The notes: a model not told the origin generated them from the sequence alone. Counted from the first letter of the stretch, positions 43,053 to 52,411 are shown. The stretch is 64,000 nucleotides of DNA from DATATV01 sp036268615 (GCA_036268615.1 DATATV010000005.1:1-64000), one strand, 5' to 3'. Numbers and translations: made by a program.

Positions 43053-43952
43053 GTGACGGCACAACGGACAGGTTTCATCGGCCTGGGCAACATGGGCGGC
43101 CGGATGGCGAAGTGTCTGCTGGCTGCCGGCCAGGACGTACTGGGCTACGACCTGCGGCCCGAGGTGGTCGCCGAGGTCGGTGCGCGGCCGGCCGGCACCG
43201 TGGCCGAGGTGGTCGGCGGCGCCGACGTGGTGCTGCTGTCGCTGCCCGACAGCAAGGTCGTCGAGAAGGTCGTGCATGGCGGCATCCTGGCGAACGTCCG
43301 AAGCGGACAGACGGTGGTCGACCTGAGTACCGCCGCGCCGGAGTCGACCCGGCGCATCCACGGCCTGCTCGCCGAGAAGGGCGTCGAATATCTGGACGCC
43401 GGCATCTCCGGTGGCGCGGCCGCGGCCGAGAAGGGCGCGCTGACACTGATGGTCGGTGGGTCCGCCGCCGCGCTGGACGCGGTGCGGCCGGTGCTGGATC
43501 TGTTCAGTGCCAACATCTTCCACTGCGGGGAGAGCGGTGCCGGGCACGTCACCAAACTGCTGAACAACTTCCTCAACGCGGTGTCGCTGGCCGCGACCGC
43601 CGAGGTGATGGTCGCCGGCAAGAAGGCCGGGCTGGACCTGAAGGTGCTGCTGGACGTGCTCAACCTCAGTTCCGGGGTCAACTTCGCCACCCAGAACCGG
43701 TTCCCGAAGATCATCACCGGGGACTACCTCAAGGGCGGGCTGAGCAACACGCTGATGCTCAAGGACGTCACGCTCTACACCGAACTCGTCAGCCAGCTCG
43801 GCGTGGCCAGCCTCAACTCGGCCGGCCCGGTCGCCGCCTTCGGGCTGGCCCGCGCGCTGGGCTACGCCGACGAGATCAGCAACACGGTTGTGGACGCCAT
43901 CGGGGACATCTCCGGCGGCGTGCGGGTGCACGACGGGAAGGTGGATTCATGA
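43053..43952 (+). CDS. NAD(P)-dependent beta-hydroxyacid dehydrogenase (HIBADH family), first copy
   Basis: GTG 43053 follows GGAGGAG; the product is 299 residues. The Rossmann start FIGLGNMGGRMAKCLLAAG, the substrate loop LDAGISGGAAAAEKGALTLM and the catalytic lysine in GHVTKLLNNFLN are those of 3-hydroxyisobutyrate/tartronate semialdehyde reductase-type enzymes. It oxidises or reduces a small beta-hydroxyacid. It overlaps the cupin gene by four bases. Confidence 0.9.
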   Translation: MTAQRTGFIGLGNMGGRMAKCLLAAGQDVLGYDLRPEVVAEVGARPAGTVAEVVGGADVVLLSLPDSKVVEKVVHGGILANVRSGQTVVDLSTAAPESTRRIHGLLAEKGVEYLDAGISGGAAAAEKGALTLMVGGSAAALDAVRPVLDLFSANIFHCGESGAGHVTKLLNNFLNAVSLAATAEVMVAGKKAGLDLKVLLDVLNLSSGVNFATQNRFPKIITGDYLKGGLSNTLMLKDVTLYTELVSQLGVASLNSAGPVAAFGLARALGYADEISNTVVDAIGDISGGVRVHDGKVDS

Positions 43953-44359
43953 TCATCGTTCGGGGCGACGCCGAAGGGCGGCCGTCGCAGAAGCGCGGCG
44001 CGACGTTCACCGGTGAGGTGTGGGCCGACCCCATCCTGCCCGGGGTGGACGGGGTCACCATCGCCACCGTCGTCTTCACGCCCGGCGCGCGCACCTTCTG
44101 GCACCACCACGAGCGCGGCCAGATCCTGCAGGTCATCGCCGGGGACGGGATCGTCTGCCCGAAGGACGGCGAACCGGCCCGGCTGCGGGCCGGCGACACG
44201 GTGTGGGTGCCGCCGGGGGAGCAGCACTGGCACGGCGCCGCGCCGGACTCGCTGATGTCCCACATCGCGACCTCGCTGGGCACCACGCAGTGGGCCGACG
44301 AGGTGACCGAGGCGGAGTTCGCCTCGGCGAACGACATGCAGAGGAAGACTTCCGAATGA
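43949..44359 (+). CDS. Cupin domain protein
   Basis: ATG 43949 lies inside the previous stop (ATGA); the product is 136 residues. The single cupin has metal ligands in ARTFWHHHERGQILQVIAG (HxH and Glu/Gln positions) and in PPGEQHWHGAAP (His). The form with TxWADEVTEAEF resembles cupins paired with carboxymuconolactone decarboxylases in catabolic operons. The reaction is unknown. Confidence 0.88.
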   Translation: MIIVRGDAEGRPSQKRGATFTGEVWADPILPGVDGVTIATVVFTPGARTFWHHHERGQILQVIAGDGIVCPKDGEPARLRAGDTVWVPPGEQHWHGAAPDSLMSHIATSLGTTQWADEVTEAEFASANDMQRKTSE

Positions 44360-44760
44360 CGAACGACGAGACCCGCCGCGACATCTACGAACGCGGCCTG
44401 GAGATGCGCAGGACCGTGCTCGGCGATGCGCACGTGGACCGCTCGTTGGCGCAGGTCAGTGACTTCTCCCGGCCGATCCAGGAACTCGTCACCGAGTACT
44501 GCTGGGGCGCGGTGTGGACCAGGGACGCGTTGCCGCCGCGCACGCGCAGCCTGCTCAACCTGGTCATGCTCACCGCGCTGAACCGCCAGCACGAGTTGGG
44601 CGTGCACGTCCGGGGGGCGCTGCGCAACGGCGTGACCGTGCCGGAGATCCAGGAAGCGCTGATGCAGACGGCCATCTACGTCGGCGTGCCGGCCGCGCTG
44701 GAGTCCTTCCGGGTGGCCGAGCGGGTGCTCGACGAGTACGCGAAGGAGACGGCCGAATGA
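44356..44760 (+). CDS. Carboxymuconolactone decarboxylase-family protein (PcaC-like)
   Basis: ATG 44356 overlaps the cupin stop (ATGA); the product is 134 residues. It follows PcaC closely: RRTVLGDAHVDRSLAQVSDF, EYCWGAVWTRDALPPRTRSLLNLVMLTAL, HELGVHVRGALRNGVTVPEI and QTAIYVGVPAALESFRVAERV. PcaC removes CO2 from gamma-carboxymuconolactone in the beta-ketoadipate pathway. The other pca genes are absent here, so it probably acts on a different lactone acid in this operon. Confidence 0.9.
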   Translation: MTNDETRRDIYERGLEMRRTVLGDAHVDRSLAQVSDFSRPIQELVTEYCWGAVWTRDALPPRTRSLLNLVMLTALNRQHELGVHVRGALRNGVTVPEIQEALMQTAIYVGVPAALESFRVAERVLDEYAKETAE

Positions 44761-45656
44761 CCGCGCTGCCGGCCGGCGCGACGATCGCCTTCGTCGGACT
44801 GGGCAACATGGGCACACCGATGTCCGGTCACCTGGTCGACGCCGGTTTCCGGGTGCAGGGCTTCGATGTCTCGGCCGACGCGCGGGCCCGGCTGGCCGAG
44901 CACGGCGGCGTCGCGGCGGCCGACCTCGGGGCGGCGGTCGCGACCGCGACGGTGGTCGTGCTGATGTTGCCGGACTCGGGTGTGGTCGAGCGGGTGCTGC
45001 GCGACGAGCAGGCGGTGCGCGGGCTGCCCAGCGGCACCGTCGTGGTCGACATGAGCTCGTCGGAACCGTTGCGCACCAAGGATCTCGCCGTCGAGCTGGC
45101 CGAGCGCGGGGTGAGCCTGGTGGACGCGCCGGTGTCCGGCGGAGTGGCCAGGGCGCGGACCGGAAAGCTGACCATCATGGCCGGCGGCGACGCCGAGGTG
45201 ATCGCGGAGCTGGGCCCGCTGTTCGGTCCACTCGGTACGGTCACGCACACCGGCCCGGTCGGTGCGGGCCACGCGATCAAGGCGCTGAACAACCTGCTGT
45301 CGGCCACCCACCTGCTGGCCACCGCGGAGGCGATGCAGGCCGGCGAGCGCTTCGGGCTCGACCCGGAAGTGATGCTCGCGGTGATCAACAGCTCCAGTGG
45401 GCGCAGCGGGTCGACCGAGAACAAGTGGCCCAACTTCGTGCTCACCGAGAAGTACGACTCGGGCTTCGGCCTGCGGTTGATGCTCAAGGACATGCGCATC
45501 GCCGTCGGCCTGGCCGAGCGCGTCGGCGCGCCCAGCAGGCTGTCCGCGGACGCGGTCGAGCTGTGGGCACAGGCGGCCGAGGCGCTGCCCGACTCGGCCG
45601 ACCACACCGAACTGGCGCGCTGGGTGCGTGCGCTGGCCGATCAGGAAACCGACTGA
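44757..45656 (+). CDS. NAD(P)-dependent beta-hydroxyacid dehydrogenase (HIBADH family), second copy
   Basis: ATG 44757 overlaps the previous stop (ATGA); the product is 299 residues. FVGLGNMGTPMSGHLVDAG binds the nucleotide, SLVDAPVSGGVARARTGKLTIMAGG binds substrate, and the catalytic Lys is in GHAIKALNNLLSA. It shares the fold but not close identity with the gene at 43053, so the pathway probably has two separate hydroxyacid steps. Confidence 0.9.
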   Translation: MTALPAGATIAFVGLGNMGTPMSGHLVDAGFRVQGFDVSADARARLAEHGGVAAADLGAAVATATVVVLMLPDSGVVERVLRDEQAVRGLPSGTVVVDMSSSEPLRTKDLAVELAERGVSLVDAPVSGGVARARTGKLTIMAGGDAEVIAELGPLFGPLGTVTHTGPVGAGHAIKALNNLLSATHLLATAEAMQAGERFGLDPEVMLAVINSSSGRSGSTENKWPNFVLTEKYDSGFGLRLMLKDMRIAVGLAERVGAPSRLSADAVELWAQAAEALPDSADHTELARWVRALADQETD

Positions 45657-45670
45657 GGAGCGGATGGACA

Positions 45671-46441
45671 ATGGCGCTGACCGCAGAGCAGGAACAGCTC
45701 AAGGCCGACTTCATCAGCAGGCGCGGCACCTGGAGTGACTCGTGGCAGGGCATTCTGGAGCTGCATCCCGAGTTCCTGGCCGCCTATCTGAAGTTCTCCA
45801 CCGTGCCGTGGCACAAGAACCACAATCATTTGTCCGACAAGGTCAAGGAGCTTGTGTTCATCGCCGTTGACGCGGCCGCCACGCACATGTATCTGCCGGG
45901 GGTTCGGCAGCACATCAGGGCCGCGTTTGCCGCTGGGGCCACTCCGCAGGAGATCATGGAGGTGCTTGAGCTGACGGCGACGCTCGGCATCCACGCGATG
46001 AACATCGGTGTTCCCATCCTGGTGGAAGTGTTGGAGGAGAAGGGGTTGCGGTCCGGACCTGCGCCTCTTTCCGAGTTCCAGGAGCGGTTGAAGGCGGATT
46101 TCACCGAGACCCGGGGGTACTGGCACTCGTTCTGGGACGAGATGTTGGAGCTTGATCCGGAGTTGTTCGATGCCTATACCGAGTTCTCCAGTGTTCCGTG
46201 GCGGCATGGGACGTTGGCGCCCAAGGTCAAGGAGTTCATCTATATCGCGTTCGATACGGCTGCCACGCATCTGTACGTGAAGGGGCTTCGGCTGCATATT
46301 GAGAATGCGGTGGGGTATGGGGCCACGGCCGGGGAGATACTTGAGGTGATGGAGATCGCCAGTGTGATCGGGATTCACGCTGTCACCTCGGCCGCTCCGA
46401 TTCTTCTTGAGGAGATGAAGGTGTTGGCCGAGAACGACTGA
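45671..46441 (+). CDS. Tandem-domain carboxymuconolactone decarboxylase-like protein without cysteines
   Basis: ATG 45671 gives 256 residues made of two similar halves. Each starts with QExLKADF and a Trp-rich stretch (WSDSWQGILEL, YWHSFWDEMLEL) and continues with VKELVFIAVDAAATHMY or VKEFIYIAFDTAATHLY and ATLGIHA or SVIGIHA. This is the CMD/AhpD-like helical fold duplicated in one chain. No cysteine is present, so an AhpD-type peroxidase is excluded; conserved histidines are the candidate catalytic groups. The 3' half uses many T-ending and TTG codons, unlike the neighbours. Confidence 0.82.
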   Translation: MALTAEQEQLKADFISRRGTWSDSWQGILELHPEFLAAYLKFSTVPWHKNHNHLSDKVKELVFIAVDAAATHMYLPGVRQHIRAAFAAGATPQEIMEVLELTATLGIHAMNIGVPILVEVLEEKGLRSGPAPLSEFQERLKADFTETRGYWHSFWDEMLELDPELFDAYTEFSSVPWRHGTLAPKVKEFIYIAFDTAATHLYVKGLRLHIENAVGYGATAGEILEVMEIASVIGIHAVTSAAPILLEEMKVLAEND

Positions 46442-46507
46442 TTGTGGCTGTTTCGACAGTCGGGTTCGGCGGTGCCTTCATCCCGATTCGCGGTCGTCTT
46501 CAGTTCG

Positions 46508-46580
46508 TGACGGTGCGTCAAGCGCGCTCCGCGTCGCCTGCGGCGATTGTCCCTTCGGGCCAACCCCTGACACACCGTCA
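46508..46580. repeat. Inverted repeat between convergent genes
   Basis: Arms TGACGGTGCGTCA (46508-46520) and TGACACACCGTCA (46568-46580) pair with one mismatch across a 47-base loop. They lie in the 217-base gap between the tandem CMD gene and the GntR gene, which converge. No gene is seen in this gap; the structure could end transcription from either side. Confidence 0.5.
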
Positions 46581-46658
46581 CAAACGTCAGGGCGCTTTGT
46601 ATCGGGGTGAAGGTGTAGGGCGGTCGACGGGTCGCTTCGCCTCGCGCTGTGGAACTCG

Positions 46659-47393
46659 CTACGGCTGCGGGGCCGATGTCTTTCGCTTTCCGGTCGTCAC
46701 CGGCTCGAATTCCGCCAGTTTGATCAGGCCCGCTTTTGCCGCGTTTCGCACGTGTTCGGCGCAGGCGTTCGCGGCGCCCTCGGCGTCGCCGGCCTCGATC
46801 AGCTCGACCACTCGCCGCAGTTCCTGGGCTGCCTGCGCCGCCCGGCCCGGAACGGACAACGACGTCGCGCGGAGGACCTGCACCCGGCCCTGGAGGGTGG
46901 TCAGGATCTGTGCCAGTGGCTGACTGTTGGCCCCGACGAACAGCACGTTGTAGAAGGCATCCTTCGCCCGCAACTCGGCCAAACGATCCGTGTCGGTCGC
47001 GCTGACCTGCTCCAGTGCCACCAGCGACGCGCGCAGGTCGCGGACGTTCTCCGGGGTGGCGCGCTCGATGAACCTGCGCACCACCAGCGCCTCAAGGGAC
47101 TGGCGCATCTCGTAGATGTCGGCGGCCTCGGTCGCCGAGAGCACGCTGACGATCGCGCCCTTCTGCGGGATGACCGTCACCAGACCCTCGGACACGAGCA
47201 GTGCCAGCACCTCGCGCACGGTGGCTCGGGACACGCCCAACTGCTCGACGAGCTCGCGCTCGATCAGCCGCTGTCCGGGGCGCAGCTTGAAGTCCAGAAT
47301 TGCCTGTCGAACGACGTTCAACACCTGGTCACGCAAGGGCGCGGCCACCCGACCGAGCGGAGCGGTGACCCACGTCGCGGGCTGCGGGTCCAA
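46659..47393 (-). CDS. GntR family regulator, FadR/FCD subfamily
   Basis: TTG 47393 is preferred because GGGAG lies seven bases upstream; an open frame extends to 47480, so the start is uncertain. The product is 244 residues. The winged helix reads LRDQVLNVVRQAILDFKLRPGQRLIERELVEQLGVSRATVREVLALL. The C-terminal FCD domain (about 105-235) keeps KDAFYNVLFVGANSQPL and CAEHVRNA. The first metal-binding His of FCD (DxxFH) is Tyr here. It is 112 bases after livF on the same strand and is the likely reader of the GATTG-N5-CAATC dyads. Confidence 0.9.
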   Translation of the reverse strand: MDPQPATWVTAPLGRVAAPLRDQVLNVVRQAILDFKLRPGQRLIERELVEQLGVSRATVREVLALLVSEGLVTVIPQKGAIVSVLSATEAADIYEMRQSLEALVVRRFIERATPENVRDLRASLVALEQVSATDTDRLAELRAKDAFYNVLFVGANSQPLAQILTTLQGRVQVLRATSLSVPGRAAQAAQELRRVVELIEAGDAEGAANACAEHVRNAAKAGLIKLAEFEPVTTGKRKTSAPQP

Positions 47394-47505
47394 CGTGCGT
47401 CTCCCTTCGAAACGGCTGTCGGGACTGCCGGGACTTGCATCGTCCGACCGGCGGACCGTCGGTCCAAGTGTAGGCGACAACCCTCCCAGCCGGACGAGCG
47501 GTCGG

Positions 47506-48246
47506 TCACCCCAGGTAGGCGTCGATCACATCCTGTCCGTCCGAGCCGACCAGGTTGGGTCCGCACTCGTCGGTGATCGCGCCGTCGGTGAGGATGTAGA
47601 CCCGGTCGCACACCTGCTGGGCCAGATCGACCCGCTGCTCGACCAGCAGCAGCGAACCACCCCGACCACGCAACTCGGCCAGCGCGTCGGCCACCTTCTG
47701 GATGGCCAGTGGTGCCAGGCCGAGGGACGGCTCGTCGAGCAGCATCAGGTCGGGCTCGCCCATCATCATCCGACCGATCGCGACCATCTGCTGCTCACCG
47801 CCACTCAGCGCCGTCACCGGTCGAGCCCGGTACTGCTCGACCACCGGGAACAGCTCGAACACCGAATTCAGCAGCCGGGACACCCTCGCCCTGTCCCGGC
47901 GGAGGTGCAGGGCACCGAGCATCAGGTTGTCCTCGACGGTGAGGTTCGCGAACAGCCTGCGCCCCTCCGGTACGAGGGCGGCGTGGCCACGGGCGACCCG
48001 GTGGGTCGGCAGGTGGGTGACCTCGGTGCCGGACACGGTGATCCCGCCTCGGCGCTGCGGCACCATGCCCATGATCGCCCGCAGCAGCGTCGTCTTGCCG
48101 GCGCCGTTCGGGCCGAGCAGGGCGACTGCCTCGCCGTCGGCCACGTACAGGCTGATCTCGCGCAGCACGTCGTACCGGCCGTAGCCCGCGGACAGCGCGC
48201 GGATGTCCAGCGCGTGCCGGGTTGTTGTCAACACTGGTGTACTCAC
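47506..48246 (-). CDS. Branched-chain amino acid-type ABC transporter ATPase (LivF type)
   Basis: GTG 48246 overlaps the permease-ATPase stop (GTGA); the product is 246 residues. Walker A is LLGPNGAGKTT, the signature LSGGEQQM, Walker B LMLLDEPSLGL and the H-loop position is LLVEQRVD. LivF-type subunits pair with LivG to power uptake of branched amino acids, amides or aromatic acids. In this regulon the substrate is probably the compound degraded by the lactonase operon. Confidence 0.93.
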   Translation of the reverse strand: MSTPVLTTTRHALDIRALSAGYGRYDVLREISLYVADGEAVALLGPNGAGKTTLLRAIMGMVPQRRGGITVSGTEVTHLPTHRVARGHAALVPEGRRLFANLTVEDNLMLGALHLRRDRARVSRLLNSVFELFPVVEQYRARPVTALSGGEQQMVAIGRMMMGEPDLMLLDEPSLGLAPLAIQKVADALAELRGRGGSLLLVEQRVDLAQQVCDRVYILTDGAITDECGPNLVGSDGQDVIDAYLG

Positions 48247-50096
48247 TGTCCCAGGTAGACCTCTCGCACGCGGGAATCGACCCGGACCGCCGCGGCCGGG
48301 CCGGTGGTGACGAGTGAACCCGCGGCCAGCACGGTCACCTCGTCGCACATCTCGAAGATGAACTTCGTCTGGTGTTCGATGATGATCACCGACACCCCGG
48401 CCCGCTTCAGTTCGGTGAGAATCCCGGCGACCGCGGTCACCTCGCCGGTTGACAGGCCGGCCAGCGGCTCGTCCAGCACGAGCACCGACGGCTCGCCGAC
48501 ACACGCGGCGGCCAGTTGGGTCAGCTGCTCCACGCCGTGCGGCACGTCGGCCACCCGGGACTCGCGCCACCGGCTCATGCCGACCGCGTCCAGCGCCGCA
48601 CCGGCCTTCGTCGCCGTCGCCCGGCTGTCCCGGCGGGCGCCCGGGAGCACGGGCCAGACCAGCGCCCTACGGCCGATTCGGGGTGTTGTGCGGTAGAGGC
48701 CGATCGCCACGTTGTCCCTGGCGCGCAGTTCGCGGACGAGTACCGCGGTCTGGAACGTGCGGCTCAGGCCGTGGCCGGGTCGGGCCGCCGCGTCCAGTCC
48801 GTGCACCGGCCGGCCGTGCAGGCGGATGCTGCCCTCGTCGGGACGGAGGTGACCCGCGATCAGGTTGACCAGGGTGCTCTTGCCCGAGCCGTTGGGGCCG
48901 ATCAGGCCGTGGATGGTGCCCGGCCGGACGGTCAGGTTCACGTTGTCCAGCACGAGGCTGCCGCTGCCGTAGCGGAACCGGATTCCGCTGCACTCCACGG
49001 CCGGTAGATCGGGGTCGACGGACATGGTGTGCACCGGAAGGTCGGTGCTGCGCAGCGCTGCCGGGTCGACCGCGAGTGCGTCCGCCTCGGCTGCGGACAC
49101 GGGTGTGCGGGTGGTGCCTCCGGGGCGGCGGACCAGCTTTGTCAGCACGCCCAGCACGCCGCTGGGAGCGAACACGATGACCAGTACGAAGATCGCGCCG
49201 AAGACGAGTTCCTGCCAGAGCGGGTCGATGTGGACGTACACCGGGAAGACACTGATGAACGCGGCCCCGATCAGCGGCCCCCAGGTCGTGTTCATCCCAC
49301 CCAGGATGACCATCACCAGGATGTTCACCGACACCGTCCAGCTGAACTGGCCCGGCGAGACGAAACCGAGGAACGAGAACGCCCAGCCGGCCATCCCGGC
49401 CATCGCCGCGGACACCCCGAAGACGAGCACCTTGACCAGCCGGGTGCGCACACCGTTGGCCGCCGCGAACGGCTCCGCGTCCCGGATCGCGAGCAGCACC
49501 GGGTAGAGCGCCGAGCGCCGGATGCTCCACACCGCGCCGACCGTGACCAGCAGGCAGGCGGCCACGCACCAGACCAGCGCGGTGCCGAAGCCACCGATGG
49601 CGTAAGGGAAGTCGGGGAAGATCGGGCCCGGTAGACCCTGTAGGCCGCCGGTGATCGTGAGGTCGCTGGCGAGCACACCGATCACCAGGGTGAAGACGAA
49701 CGTGGTGATCGCGAAGTACAGGCCGCTGACCCGGAAGCTGAGCAGCCCCAACACGATCCCGACCAACCCGACGCCCACCAGGCACACCGGCAGCAGCACG
49801 AAGATGTTCCAGTCGAGATCGGCGTTGAGCAGCGTGGTCGCGTACGCGCCGAGCGCGAACAGGCCGGCGTGGCCCAGCGAGTACAGCCCGGCCATGCCCG
49901 CGACCAGATCCAGGCTGACCGCCAGGATGCCGAACACCGCGGCCACCAGGACCAACGACTGGGTGTAGGACGAGGTCAGCGCGACCACGTGGGTGACCAG
50001 CACGTAGGCCACCAGTACGACGGGAACGACCAGCCGGCCGGCCGTACGGCGGGACGCGACGGCTGCGGTGGCGCGACCGAGCGCGGTGGGCGTCAT
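48243..50096 (-). CDS. Fused ABC permease-ATPase (LivM-LivG)
   Basis: The 617-residue protein joins a LivM permease (about 1-330, with nine or so membrane helices and SLDLVAGMAGLYSLGHAGLFALGAY) to a LivG ATPase (about 365-617, with Walker A GLIGPNGSGKSTL, HGVEQLTQLAAA in the signature region and Walker B VLVLDEPLAGL). The two are usually separate genes. It overlaps livH by four bases upstream and livF downstream, so all are translated together. Confidence 0.93.
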   Translation of the reverse strand: MTPTALGRATAAVASRRTAGRLVVPVVLVAYVLVTHVVALTSSYTQSLVLVAAVFGILAVSLDLVAGMAGLYSLGHAGLFALGAYATTLLNADLDWNIFVLLPVCLVGVGLVGIVLGLLSFRVSGLYFAITTFVFTLVIGVLASDLTITGGLQGLPGPIFPDFPYAIGGFGTALVWCVAACLLVTVGAVWSIRRSALYPVLLAIRDAEPFAAANGVRTRLVKVLVFGVSAAMAGMAGWAFSFLGFVSPGQFSWTVSVNILVMVILGGMNTTWGPLIGAAFISVFPVYVHIDPLWQELVFGAIFVLVIVFAPSGVLGVLTKLVRRPGGTTRTPVSAAEADALAVDPAALRSTDLPVHTMSVDPDLPAVECSGIRFRYGSGSLVLDNVNLTVRPGTIHGLIGPNGSGKSTLVNLIAGHLRPDEGSIRLHGRPVHGLDAAARPGHGLSRTFQTAVLVRELRARDNVAIGLYRTTPRIGRRALVWPVLPGARRDSRATATKAGAALDAVGMSRWRESRVADVPHGVEQLTQLAAACVGEPSVLVLDEPLAGLSTGEVTAVAGILTELKRAGVSVIIIEHQTKFIFEMCDEVTVLAAGSLVTTGPAAAVRVDSRVREVYLGQ

Positions 50097-51001
50097 GAGG
50101 TCCCTTCCGCCATCGGAGTGGTGGTGCGGCGCAGTCGGCGCAGCACCTCGCCGGAGGAGAACAGTCCGCGTGGGGCGAGCAGCAGCACCGCGACGACGAC
50201 CACGAACGGGAACCAGTCCGAGGCGTGCGAGTTGATGAAATGGTTGGCGCCCTCGTCCAGCAGGCCGAGGATGAAGCCGCCGGCCATCGCGCCGGCCGGG
50301 CGCTCGATGCCGCCGATCATCAGCGCGACGAACCCGGCGATGCCATAGGTGTCACCGAGATACGGGTTGGCGAAGGTGATCGGGCCGATCAGCACACCCG
50401 CGACCCCGGCCAGCAACCCGGCCACCCCGAACGCCACCCCGGCCGCGAGTCGGGTGTTCGAGCCGACCGCCCTGGCCATCTCCGGGTCCGCCGAGATCGC
50501 CATGCCCAGCTTGCCGAACAGGGTGAACCGGCGGACCAGTTCGAAACCGGCGACCGCGAGCAGCGCCACCACGACGGTCAGCAACTGTTGCAGGGTCAGG
50601 CTGCCGGTGCCGACGTGCACGGTGTTGTTGTTCAGCATCGCCGGAAACGCCCGGGAGGTCGGGCCCCAGATGATCGCCGCGCCGGTCTCCAGCACGATCG
50701 CCACGCCGAGCGTGCTGACCAGCCAGGCGAACGAGAACCGGTCGTAGGCCAGCACCGGCCCCACCGCGACGAAGTACATCAGCACGCCCAGCGCCGCCGA
50801 CCCGACCAGCCCGGCGAGCGCGGCCAGCCAGGTGGGCAGGCCGGTGGTGCTGAGCGCGGCGGTGACCATCACAGCCACCATCAGCAGTTGGCCCTGCGCG
50901 AAGTTGATCACCCGGGTCACGTAGAACGCGATCGCGAAACCGAGCGCGACGAGGCCGTACACCCCGCCGATGGCCAGGCCACTGAGCAGAACCTGAAGCA
51001 T
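50093..51001 (-). CDS. Branched-chain amino acid-type ABC permease (LivH type)
   Basis: The 302-residue membrane protein has eight or more helices and the LivH features GGVYGLVALGFAIAFYVTRVINFAQGQLLM at the N-terminus and EMARAVGSNTRLAAGVAFGVAGLLAG in the cytoplasmic loop. It forms the channel with the LivM part of the next gene. It lies 34 bases after the binding-protein gene. Confidence 0.93.
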   Translation of the reverse strand: MLQVLLSGLAIGGVYGLVALGFAIAFYVTRVINFAQGQLLMVAVMVTAALSTTGLPTWLAALAGLVGSAALGVLMYFVAVGPVLAYDRFSFAWLVSTLGVAIVLETGAAIIWGPTSRAFPAMLNNNTVHVGTGSLTLQQLLTVVVALLAVAGFELVRRFTLFGKLGMAISADPEMARAVGSNTRLAAGVAFGVAGLLAGVAGVLIGPITFANPYLGDTYGIAGFVALMIGGIERPAGAMAGGFILGLLDEGANHFINSHASDWFPFVVVVAVLLLAPRGLFSSGEVLRRLRRTTTPMAEGTS

Positions 51002-51035
51002 GGTGCGCCTTTCTGGTCCGAACGGCGGTCGTGGC

Positions 51036-52229
51036 CTACTGGTTGCCGATCGGCTCCCATTTCTTGTCGGTGCCGTTGAACTTCACGATGGTGAGCTGCT
51101 CCGGGCCGATCGTGGTGTGCTTCTGCGGGGTGAAGCTCAGCGTCCCGGTGAGACCGTCGAAACCGGACACCGCGTTGAGTGCCTTCTGCAGGTCGGCCGG
51201 TTTGGTGGAGTTCGCGGACTTGATCGCGGCGCCCAGCATGATGATCGCGTCGTAGCTGGCCTCGGCGAACGGTGTGGAGGCGACCTTGAACCGGGCCTGG
51301 TACTTCTGCTGGAAGGCGGCCAGCTTCGCGTTCGGCTGTACCTCGGTGCTCAGCAGGGCGGAGACCACGCCGTCCGCGTCGCCCTTGGCCAGGTCGGAGA
51401 ACGTGCTGTCGGCGTCGGTCTCGTCGTTGCCCAGCACGGTCAGGTTCGCGCCGAGGCTCTTGGCCTGCTGCACGAACGCGGCCTGATCCTGCGGGGTGAG
51501 CCAGACGTCCACACAGTCCGCGCCGGACGTCTTGATCTTGTCGATCTCCGAGGTCAGCCCGACGGTCGCGCCGGTGCTCCAGTTCTCGGTGATCGCGTCG
51601 TCCACGGTGAGCTGCTTGCCGCCGGCCTGGTAGGCCGTCTTGATGCCGGCCTCGCCGCCCAGCCCGTAGCTGCTCGGGTCGTGCAGCAGCGCGAGCCCGG
51701 TGCAGTTCTTCAGGGCGTACTGGGCCACCGCCCCGCCCCAGGCGAAGGTGTTCAGGCCGGTGTCGAACACCCAGGAGTAGGGCGGATTGCTCGGCCCCTT
51801 GGGATAAACCGTGAGGCCGCCGTCGTCGACGACACCGACGTTGGGGATCTTCGCCCGGTCGGACTCGGCGGCCGTGGTCGGGCCGGTGTCACCCGAACCG
51901 GCGATGGCCACCGCGCCCGCGCTGACCAGTTTGCGGAACAGCTGCGAGGACGTCGTCGCCGAGGCTTCGTCGTTGTACCACTGGAAACTGTACTTCTTGC
52001 CCAGCGCGCCACCGGCGGCGTTGAGGTCGTCGATGGCCAGCTGGGCGCCGTTGACCATGGCCTGTCCGGTGGTGCCGTAGGCGCCCGTCGTCCCGGCGAT
52101 CTCGCCGACGAGGATGGTGCTGCCGCTGCCGCCGGACGCGCCGCCCGGTGAGCCAGCACAACCGGCCACGGTCAGCGCTGCGGCGGTGAGTACCACCGTC
52201 AGAATCTTCGCCCTGGTCGCTGTTGTCAT
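51036..52229 (-). CDS. Substrate-binding lipoprotein of a Liv-type ABC transporter
   Basis: ATG 52229 gives 397 residues. The signal ends in LTVAGC, a lipobox, so the protein is anchored outside the membrane. The type I periplasmic-binding fold begins ILVGEIAGTTGAYGTTGQAMVNGAQLAIDDLNAAGGALG. It captures the ligand and hands it to the LivH/LivM channel. It heads the transporter operon, with a GATTG-type operator about 190 bases upstream. Confidence 0.93.
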   Translation of the reverse strand: MTTATRAKILTVVLTAAALTVAGCAGSPGGASGGSGSTILVGEIAGTTGAYGTTGQAMVNGAQLAIDDLNAAGGALGKKYSFQWYNDEASATTSSQLFRKLVSAGAVAIAGSGDTGPTTAAESDRAKIPNVGVVDDGGLTVYPKGPSNPPYSWVFDTGLNTFAWGGAVAQYALKNCTGLALLHDPSSYGLGGEAGIKTAYQAGGKQLTVDDAITENWSTGATVGLTSEIDKIKTSGADCVDVWLTPQDQAAFVQQAKSLGANLTVLGNDETDADSTFSDLAKGDADGVVSALLSTEVQPNAKLAAFQQKYQARFKVASTPFAEASYDAIIMLGAAIKSANSTKPADLQKALNAVSGFDGLTGTLSFTPQKHTTIGPEQLTIVKFNGTDKKWEPIGNQ

Positions 52230-52411
52230 CGGGTCCTTCTTTCTCGCGAGCACGAGCCGTCGTTGGCTCGGCCGGCGTACCCGCCGACGGGTGTGCGTCA
52301 GTGCGGGCGGGTCGGCGACCCGCCCTGCGGTCTGCGCGGTGTGTCAGCGGTGCTTCAGAAATGTGGGGGAGGCGGCGGAACCTGACCGGTCGCCCGGCTG
52401 CCTGTTTGCCT

